Assembly (NCBI GenBank): GCA_017883485.1 | Contig: JADGNM010000148.1 | Coordinates: 1 to 6,629, forward strand | Source of the DNA: Methanosarcina sp. | GTDB lineage: Archaea; Halobacteriota; Methanosarcinia; Methanosarcinales; Methanosarcinaceae | Reading direction: 5' to 3' | Length of the DNA: 6,629 bases | In this document: one piece after another, positions 1-5,900 of the stretch | How positions within the stretch are numbered: the first letter of the stretch is position 1 | How the letters are laid out: every line of letters begins with the position of its first letter | Notes under the pieces: model-generated | The model's database searches: none | Seen by the model: only the letters and a program-made list of their open reading frames with translations | Told to the model about the DNA's origin: nothing | Program-made: the position numbers and the translations under genes

Positions 1-253
1 GAGAAGCAGGGATTACAGATTCAAAGTGGACACTAAGAAATCTTCTAACATTTAAGTGCTTCAAAACACCAATCATATAACGCTGGACGACCAAAACATG
101 GGACGGGGAAAAGTGGGTAAAGAGTTTTGAGGGATACAGACCAAAAGGGACCTGATTATTCCCAGTTTTTTTAGATCCTGTCTAAAAGTATATGGATTAC
201 AATAAAGGTATTGTGTGGTAGTGACAAATAAAAGTAACCAGGTTTGAGTACCA
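1..253. other. Left-edge region, mostly non-coding; possible 3' tail of an upstream gene
   Basis: No complete gene is seen here. On the plus strand the frame starting at base 3 stays open from the window edge to a TAA at 78-80 and would give 25 residues ending in LTFKCFKTPII. This could be the C-terminus of a gene starting outside the window, but a second frame (from base 2) is also open for 17 codons, so the reading is uncertain. A run of seven T residues at 166-172 could act as an archaeal T-rich transcription end for an upstream plus-strand gene. The composition is clearly more A+T-rich than the gene that follows. Confidence 0.3.
184..193 (+). promoter_or_regulatory. Possible archaeal TATA box for the flavoprotein gene
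   Basis: AAAAGTATAT lies about 60 bases before the ATG at 254. Archaeal transcription normally starts about 25 bases downstream of the box, so a transcript would begin near 215-220 and carry a leader of roughly 35 bases. The match to the YTTAWAWA consensus is only fair and no mapped start exists, so this is a candidate only. Confidence 0.25.
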
Positions 254-1051
254 ATGGCGAGGCATGCAATGTTCAAGGTGCTGGCGATCATGGGCAGTCC
301 GAGGAAAAAGGGCAATACGTATCGTATTACAAAAATGGTCGAGGAGAGCCTGAAACAGTACGGAGACGTGGAGGTCGAGTACCTCTTCCTGAAAGATGCG
401 AATCTGCAGACCTGCCTGGGCTGCCGGGCGTGCATGGACCGAGGAGAAGAGCTCTGCCCGCTGAAAGATGACAGAGCATCCATCGAGCAAAAGATCCTGG
501 CCGCCGACGGCATCATCGTCGCCTGTCCTACCTACGTGGGAAACGTCACCGGGCTTACGAAGGACTTCATCGACCGCTTCGCCTACGTCTGCCACCGCCC
601 GAGTTTCTTTAAAAATGCGATGATGATCACGACCTCGGGCGGAGGGGGAGGGAACTTCATGCTGCTCTGCCTGTCCATCGCCCTCGGGACGTGGGGGATG
701 GAGATCGCCAGCAAGCTAAGCGTGGTAACGCACGAGCAGCCAACCTACAATACGCCTGCCGAAAAGGAGGTGCACGACCGGGCGGTGGCTAAAAAGGTCG
801 ATTTCGCGGCGAATAAGTTTTACCGCTCCCTGCAGACAGGGTTCCGGCCCAACCTGATGTCGATGGCCAGGTTCCAGCTGACCCGCCAGGCCCACCTGAA
901 AGACATTCCCGGATCGCCCGACTACCAGTACTGGAAAAGCAAAGGCTGGTACGAAAAGGGCACATACTACTTCTACGATACGCACGCCGGGCCGATAAAA
1001 AAAGGCATGGCTCTGGCCGGGTCACGGCTACTTGGCCTGCTCGCAAGGTGA
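254..1051 (+). CDS. Iron-sulfur flavoprotein (Isf-like) NAD(P)H-dependent FMN reductase-family protein
   Basis: The 265-residue product has a flavodoxin-like fold of the NADPH-dependent FMN reductase family. It starts with a hydrophobic strand and an FMN phosphate-binding loop, GSPRKKGNT (residues 14-22). A compact cysteine motif follows, C54-x2-C57-x2-C60-x7-C68, which fits the CX2CX2CX4-7C pattern that binds the 4Fe-4S cluster in methanoarchaeal Isf. PTYVGNVTGLTKDFIDR (92-108) and the glycine-rich TTSGGGGGN (126-134) are further family signatures around the flavin. The protein is probably a cytoplasmic electron-transfer enzyme, in Isf linked to ferredoxin and to reduction of O2 or peroxide; the substrate here is unknown. 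At 265 residues it is about 75 longer than the Methanosarcina thermophila Isf I recall (about 190), with an aromatic-rich C-terminal extension (about 205-265). The start is uncertain: ATG 254 gives the longest form, but ATG 269 is preceded by GCGAGG at 257-262, a better ribosome binding site, and removes only five residues. The gene is far richer in G+C than its flanks (bases 481-540 are 37/60 G+C), suggesting transfer from a higher-G+C source. It stands alone and converges with the pseudogene on the other strand. Confidence 0.85.
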   Translation: MARHAMFKVLAIMGSPRKKGNTYRITKMVEESLKQYGDVEVEYLFLKDANLQTCLGCRACMDRGEELCPLKDDRASIEQKILAADGIIVACPTYVGNVTGLTKDFIDRFAYVCHRPSFFKNAMMITTSGGGGGNFMLLCLSIALGTWGMEIASKLSVVTHEQPTYNTPAEKEVHDRAVAKKVDFAANKFYRSLQTGFRPNLMSMARFQLTRQAHLKDIPGSPDYQYWKSKGWYEKGTYYFYDTHAGPIKKGMALAGSRLLGLLAR

Positions 1052-1129
1052 GCCTTAGCGTTTTCTGAAGAAGAGTAGAGTTGGAGCACCTCTCGATCGA
1101 CTCGCCCGGCAATAGAGCTTACTCCGTCT

Positions 1130-1701
1130 TTACCTCAATACCTCACTCAACATTGCTCTAGAGTTTTTAAACTCCTTTTTTTCAACTCTGATTTCAAAAG
1201 AAGGCAGTTTTTTAAGCAAAACATAGCCTTTAGGTTCAAGTGACTGGATTCCATCTAGGTTTCCTATTCCTAGCTTTTTCATGAGTCGATTTTTGATTTC
1301 AGTGACAAGTTCGTTACCTTTGAGGAGTCTGTTTTCTTCGACAATACCGGTAGAGGCACATATGATGGAATCCACTTCGTCGTCGTTAAGGGTCAGACCT
1401 TCACTAGCGGTCAGTTTGAACGCCTCAGCAATTTCTGCGAGCTTTTCACTTTTCCCATCTCCTTTTTTCCAGTCCCAGTAGCCATTTTTGAAGAAGATTC
1501 CCCCAGGTTTGTATTTTTCATAAGGTGCATCCATGAACTCGAGGGAGGCTGCAGGATATGTTTCAAAAAGTTTTTTCCCAAGGGGCTTTCAAGCTTTCTT
1601 TCTAGTAGGTTATATAGGTATAAAAAACGTGCACAGGGAGAGCCGATTTTATCTGCCATAGCTGGTAGGGCATTAAAATACAGGAAGAGTTTCAATATCA
1701 A
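1130..1701 (-). pseudogene. Broken DUF429 gene (predicted RNase H-fold nuclease), frameshifted and N-terminally truncated
   Basis: Read on the minus strand, two overlapping frames together give one recognisable protein. The upstream frame (from about 1701) reads ALPAMADKIGSPCARFLYLYN then LLERKLESPLGK. The downstream frame carries KKLFETYPAASLEFMDAPYE and continues through DDEVDSIICASTGI and EPKGYVLLKKLP to a TAA at 1130-1132. The ETYPAAS motif, the D-x-x-D-x-IICA segment and the closing G-Y/W-hydrophobic-x-x-P block resemble the DUF429 family (PF04250), predicted RNase H-fold nucleases; this assignment is from memory of the family. The downstream frame is closed by a TGA at 1589-1591, so the join must lie between about 1562 and 1591. 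The C4 (1582-1585) and A6 (1571-1576) runs there are likely slip sites. The N-terminal part carrying the first catalytic aspartate (usually G-x-D) is not found: the upstream frame meets a TGA at 1717-1719 and no such motif appears in the minus-strand stretch beyond that I read. About 185 residues remain of a family usually 220-260 long. The first ATG of the intact downstream frame (1532-1534) lies after the ETYP motif, so a short product from there would lack a full active site. Confidence 0.65.
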
Positions 1702-1830
1702 ACATCTGATATCATCTCAATATTTCGAAAATGCTGTAAGTGGGGCTTTGATCTAATGAATATAAGAACTCAATAATGGCGCCAAAAAAAGAAGAGTAAA
1801 AATAATTAAGCGATTCTTTGGTTCCGTTAT

Positions 1831-1857
1831 CGGGTATCTTTTGAGATACGCATCCCG
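1831..1857. repeat. Imperfect stem-loop
   Basis: GTATCT (1834-1839) and AGATAC (1844-1849) form a perfect six-base-pair stem around the loop TTTG. The flanking CGG (1831-1833) and CCG (1855-1857) can extend it by three pairs across a five-base bulge. A T-rich stretch follows (1860-1869), so on the plus strand it could act as a transcription end, but no plus-strand gene lies just before it. It could also be part of an unannotated RNA. The stem is short enough to arise by chance. Confidence 0.35.
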
Positions 1858-2089
1858 CGTTTTAAATTTTGCCACAAGGAACTATATTTAGCTATATTAA
1901 ACCATGTTTGTTATGGAGTTGCGTATAGTAATTTTTGAGTTCTTTGTTGTCCATTTGTCATTTTACTTTTTTTTCCGATTTCCCAATAAATATGTCCATA
2001 TTGATTTGCGGGGAAGCTTGCTGTCCAGAGTGCAAGAGATTTTCCGGTAGGGTGTATCAATTGATAAAGCTCTTAAGGAAAATCTCGTT

Positions 2090-2123
2090 CCTTTTAAGCA
2101 TGCAACTTCGAGTTGCATAAAGG
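2090..2123. repeat. Stem-loop with perfect 8-bp core
   Basis: ATGCAACT (2100-2107) and AGTTGCAT (2111-2118) pair perfectly around the three-base loop TCG. The outer CCTTT (2090-2094) and AAAGG (2119-2123) add five pairs with a five-base bulge on the 5' side (2095-2099). It lies about 80 bases before the predicted brxB promoter, so it is probably upstream of the brxB transcript. It could be a binding site for a dimeric regulator, since the core is a near-perfect palindrome, or an RNA hairpin. No function is shown by the sequence. Confidence 0.5.
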
Positions 2124-2200
2124 CATCAGGGGATGGTTCAGATGTCAAAATACACCTCATAAATGAAAATTCAATTTTTTATCTTTTTAAAAACAGAAAG

Positions 2201-2208
2201 CTTAAAAA
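2201..2208 (+). promoter_or_regulatory. Candidate archaeal promoter (TATA box) of the BREX operon
   Basis: CTTAAAAA fits the archaeal TATA consensus YTTAWAWA exactly and is preceded by purine-rich AGAAAG (2195-2200), in the place of the TFB recognition element. A start about 25 bases downstream would fall near 2228-2233, giving a leader of about 20 bases to GTG 2252 or about 40 to ATG 2270. No Shine-Dalgarno sequence is visible before either start. The region is so A+T-rich that chance matches are possible. Confidence 0.45.
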
Positions 2209-2251
2209 TAAGTGGCACTTCACGGTTGAAATAATAATAGATTTATAGATA

Positions 2252-2842
2252 GTGTTGCATTCTAAAATTATGAAACTTGAAGAGCGTCTCGAACTCTTTA
2301 AAGAAAAGATAAAAACCACTGATTTTCTGGAATGTAGGGGATTAGGAAACGAGATTCCATATTGGATTTTTGATTATGAACCTGAAAAAGAGCTTCTTGT
2401 CAGGGACACTTTAAGTAAACTGATCTCAAGTTCCGAGAGCAAGTACTCGATTAAAATAATTGAGATTAATCTCTACAATCTATGCCTCAAAATTCTGAAT
2501 CAGAAGCTTGCTGATGAAAAATTGATTCCGTTTGAAAAGAAAAAGGGCTCAGATGCCCTTCTTGAGAAAGTAAGACTAATCCTTAATCAAGAGGTCACAA
2601 AAAAAGAGATTTCCGATATACTCAAAGTTGATTATGACCTGATTTTTCTTACAGGAGTAGGAAATGCATGGCCGATGGTCAGGGCTCATTCAGTCCTTAA
2701 CAACCTTCATTCTGTTACAGGCAAGAAGCCCCTCGTATTGTTTTATCCAGGCAAATTTAGCGGACTTGACCTGAGCTTATTCGGGGAATTTAAAAGCAAA
2801 AATTATTACAGAGCTTTTCAACTGATGCCAGAGGCATTGTAA
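2252..2842 (+). CDS. brxB: BREX system protein BrxB (DUF1788 family)
   Basis: BrxB is a small core component of BREX phage-defence systems, encoded just before brxC. Its biochemical role is not settled, though it is needed for defence in the type I systems I recall. The 196-residue product matches the family in length and in its two conserved blocks: RGLGNEIPYWIFDYEPEKEL (residues 29-48) and LTGVGNAWPMVRAHSVLNNL (133-152), followed by a KPLVLFYPGKFSGLDLSLF-type segment and the closing NYYRAFQLMP. No signal peptide or membrane segment is seen, so it should be cytoplasmic. The start is ambiguous: GTG 2252 gives the longest form, whereas ATG 2270 (MKLEERLELF) looks more like the usual N-terminus and removes six residues; neither has a ribosome binding site. 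The gene lies 108 bases before brxC on the same strand, with no clear terminator between, so the two probably form one operon from the box at 2201. The expected partner brxA is not seen upstream. Confidence 0.9.
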   Translation: MLHSKIMKLEERLELFKEKIKTTDFLECRGLGNEIPYWIFDYEPEKELLVRDTLSKLISSSESKYSIKIIEINLYNLCLKILNQKLADEKLIPFEKKKGSDALLEKVRLILNQEVTKKEISDILKVDYDLIFLTGVGNAWPMVRAHSVLNNLHSVTGKKPLVLFYPGKFSGLDLSLFGEFKSKNYYRAFQLMPEAL

Positions 2843-2879
2843 TCCAGGAAATTTTCACAGTTATTATAGAGAAAGTATG

Positions 2880-2912
2880 AGAATTTTTGAAATTACACGC
2901 CTGAAAAATTCT
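2880..2912 (+). repeat. Perfect 9-bp inverted repeat between brxB and brxC
   Basis: AGAATTTTT (2880-2888) and AAAAATTCT (2904-2912) are exact reverse complements with a 15-base spacer. In the RNA this would form a weak A/U-rich hairpin about 40 bases before the brxC start. It might tune translation or stability of brxC relative to brxB, or act as an operator. It is not followed by a T-run, so it is a poor terminator. The 108-base gap is longer than is usual between tightly coupled genes, which leaves room for such a control element. Confidence 0.45.
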
Positions 2913-2950
2913 AAGCTAATTAACACTGATATTTACTCAGAGTGCTAAAT

Positions 2951-5900
2951 ATGACAGTCGCAGAAATGAAAATACAGGACTTATTTGAGAAAGATATCCG
3001 AAGGGATATCAATGGGGTAATAAAGGTTGATCAGGAAGATGAAAGGAGTGTCTATACCGAACTTGATGAGTATGTGGTAACCGGCGAGTCTCTAAAGCAT
3101 TTTGATAAGTTTTTTAGAAATTATACTACAACACTGGAAGAACCCACAGATAAAATAGGAGTCTGGATCTCAGGGTTTTTCGGCTCTGGAAAATCACATT
3201 TCCTCAAAATTCTGTCATATTTACTGGAAAATAGAGCAGTTCAGGGAAAGAAAGCACTCGAATTTTTCAAGGAAAAAATAACAGATCCTGCGATTTTTGC
3301 CAATATCGAAAAAGCCGTTACCACAGGAACTAAAGACGTTATTCTCTTTAATATTGATTCTAAAGCGAACACTGCGAATAAAGGCGAAGAACAGATAGTA
3401 AACATCTTCATGAGGGCTTTTAATGATAAGCGCGGTTATCTGGGAGATGTTTTCTGGATTGCAGACCTCGAGGAAGACCTTGAGGAAAAAGGACTTTACG
3501 AACCTTTCAAAACCGAGTTTGAGCGCATAAATGGGGAGACCTGGGAAGAAAGAAGAGTAGCATACGGTTTTGAGCAAGACGATATTATAGAAGCCCTTGC
3601 AAACTGCGGCTGCATGAGCAGAGAAGCTGCCGCCAGACTGTTTGAGAACGACGGGGCGAGCTACCATTTCAGCGTTGAGAAATTTGCAAAGAAGCTTGAC
3701 AAGTACTGCAAATCGAAAGGGAAAGACCATCAGGTAATTTTCCTTGTGGATGAAGTTGGGCAGTATATAGGAGAAAACAGCGAGCTGATGCTTAATCTAC
3801 AGAACATTGTAGAAGAACTTGGGACTAAACTCCGGGGAAAAGCCTGGGTTATTGTGACCTCACAGGCCGATATTGATACTGTTACAAAGGAACACGTGAA
3901 AGGCTCTGACTTTTCCAAGATTCAAGGACGATTTAACACCCGGCTGGGACTTACCAGCGCTAACGTGGACGAGGTCATTAAGAAGAGGATACTGAATAAG
4001 AAAGAGGAATACAGGGAAGTCCTTGCCTCGTACCATGCGGAAAAACAGACAATTATCCGGAATCTGCTCTCTTTTTCAAACAAAACCGAGATGAAGGTTT
4101 ACAAGGGACATGATGACTTTGTAAGTGTGTATCCTTTTGTCCCCTACCAATTCAATCTTGTGCAGAAAGTCTTTGAAAGGATAAGGAAAACCGGATTTAC
4201 GGGCAAACACCTGGCGCAGGGAGAGCGGTCCATGCTCAGCGCGTTTAAGGAATCAACTGTAAATCACTGCGAGGAAAATATAGGACTGCTAATTCCTTTC
4301 CATGAATTTTATAAAACTATTGAGGGATTCTTAGACCCGATAATAGTAAAGACCATTACTCAGGCAAAGGAAAACACTCACCTCAATGAAGATGACTGTA
4401 AGCTTCTGGAAATCCTGTTTATGATCAGGAATCTTCAGGAGATAGATCCAAACATGGACAACTTGACAGTACTCTCCGTTTCATCGGTTAATGAGGATAA
4501 GATCAAACTGAGGCAGAGAATAATTGAATCCCTCCGGAAACTTGAAGACCAGACCCTGATTAGCAAATCTGAGGACAGGTATTATTTCCTGACAAATGAG
4601 GAACAGGAGATCAATAAAGAAATCAAAAGGATAGATATTGAAATACACCAGATCCTTGAAGAAATCTCCGGGATGCTCTATGACCAGAAGCAGGGCATCT
4701 GCCCATCTTCCCATAAGGATTACAAATTTAACAGAGCTATTGACGACAGGGTAAAGGCTATTTCAGGTGCAGACCTTACAATCAAATTCCTGACCCCTCT
4801 TTCAGACCAGTATAATAGTGAAAAAGGCAACCAGCAATCCCTGAGCGGCGACAATTTAAGCAATATCGATTCAACGGACACTCTTCTTTTCGTACTTCCG
4901 GAAGATGAATTAATTGATCAGATCAGGTCCTACCTGAAAATAGATAAATACCTCAAACAGAACTCATCGAACCGGAACAACGCGGAAATTCAGAATATTC
5001 TGTCCACAAAACAACAGGATGCCAAAAGCGCAAAAGCAAAAGCAGAAGAGCTGATTACGAAAGGAATTTCTGATTCAAGGGTGTTTGTTGACAATAAGGA
5101 AGTAAAACCTGAGAAATCCATCCCGAAAGAGCGCATAAAAGAAGGACTTGACCTTCTGGTACAGAACGTCTACAGCAAAGCCGGATATGTCACAAAGGAA
5201 TACGAAACCGAGAACGAAGTGCTCAGAGTCCTGCGCTCGGACGACCTTGAGAAATTCGGAGTTACAGGCAGTGATACGAACAAGCTTGCCTTAAAAGAGA
5301 TGCTTGACTACATCCAGCTAAAGTACGGGAGAAGCGGAAGAGTTCTTTTAAGCGACTTAAAGGAACGTTTCACGAAAAAGCCTTACGGCTGGAAAGATAT
5401 GACAATTTCAGGGCTTGTGGCTATTCTTTACATCAGAGAAGAGATCAAACTCCGCTACCAGTCCGAATACTTGTTCCACGATGCTGACGCTACAGCAAAG
5501 CACCTGAAAACAAAAGATGAAGCCGACAAACTGGTCATAGAAATCAGGGAGAAGACCGGAGAGGAAGACCTGAAAGCGGTCAGGCTGATCCTCAACAACC
5601 TTTTTGAAAAACTGAATCTGCCAGAAAAAGAAGGGGATCTCTACGATGAGGTAAAAAAGGTATTTCAGAAAGAGCTTTTAGATCTGCAAAAAATTGAAGG
5701 CAGGTATGAGGAAGAAAAGAGCTTCCCAGGCAGGAAGCAGATCGAAGCCTATAGAAAATTCCTGAAAGAACTGACAGAGAACTCTGACCCCTCAACCTTT
5801 TTTAGAGCTGTAGCCTCCCGAAAAACAGAGTTTGAAGACCTTCACACCAATGCAGAGCCTGTGAAAAACTTTTTTAACGGCTCTCAGGTTAAAATCTTCA

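Larger units (their letters stand above)
1904..2248 (+). other. Open frame interrupted only by amber codons, in phase with brxB
   Basis: From ATG 1904 the plus-strand frame runs 48 codons to TAG 2048-2050, then 65 further codons to TAG 2246-2248. The next codons, ATA and GTG 2252, lead straight into brxB in the same phase. No TAA or TGA occurs between 1904 and the brxB stop at 2842. The first part is phenylalanine-rich and does not look like a protein; the second part (for example VSIDKALKENLVPFKHATSS and KNKWHFTVEIIIDL) has a more protein-like composition but matches no family I recognise. It may be a decayed coding sequence, a chance open frame, or, least likely, a frame read through at TAG as pyrrolysine. 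A stem-loop and the probable brxB promoter lie inside it, which argues against it being translated as part of BrxB. Confidence 0.2.
1702..2251. other. A+T-rich intergenic region ahead of the BREX operon
   Basis: These 550 bases contain no convincing gene. They hold two imperfect stem-loops (1831-1857 and 2090-2123), a pyrimidine tract with eight T residues at 1967-1974, a plus-strand frame broken only by TAG codons (1904-2248), and a TATA-like box at 2201-2208 that probably drives brxB. In a type I BREX locus brxA (DUF1819, about 200 residues) would be expected here; I read the plus-strand frames near brxB and saw nothing resembling it. Composition falls as low as 12/60 G+C in 2161-2220. Short open stretches on both strands (for example 1935-2120 plus and 1963-2160 minus) overlap one another and lack family signatures. 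Confidence 0.6.

Noticed and set aside
197..1112. Minus-strand and alternative-frame ORFs over the flavoprotein gene
   Set aside because: They are by-products of its high G+C content; only the frame of 254-1051 carries flavodoxin and cysteine motifs.
1281..1481. Plus-strand 66-codon ORF opposite the DUF429 remnant
   Set aside because: It is antisense to the recognisable DUF429 frame, serine-rich and without any motif.
1935..2160. Overlapping short ORFs on both strands before brxB
   Set aside because: The plus (1935-2120) and minus (1963-2160) frames cover the same bases, show no family motifs and sit in A+T-rich non-coding DNA; neither resembles BrxA.
2877..2948. A 23-residue ORF (ATG to TAA) ending two bases before brxC
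   Set aside because: It has no clear ribosome binding site, contains the A/T-rich inverted repeat, and its sequence resembles no known protein. It could be a leader peptide, but nothing supports translation.
3221..5795. Minus-strand ORFs of 60-170 codons inside brxC
   Set aside because: They are shadows of the brxC frame, which carries intact ATPase motifs and strong coding character throughout.
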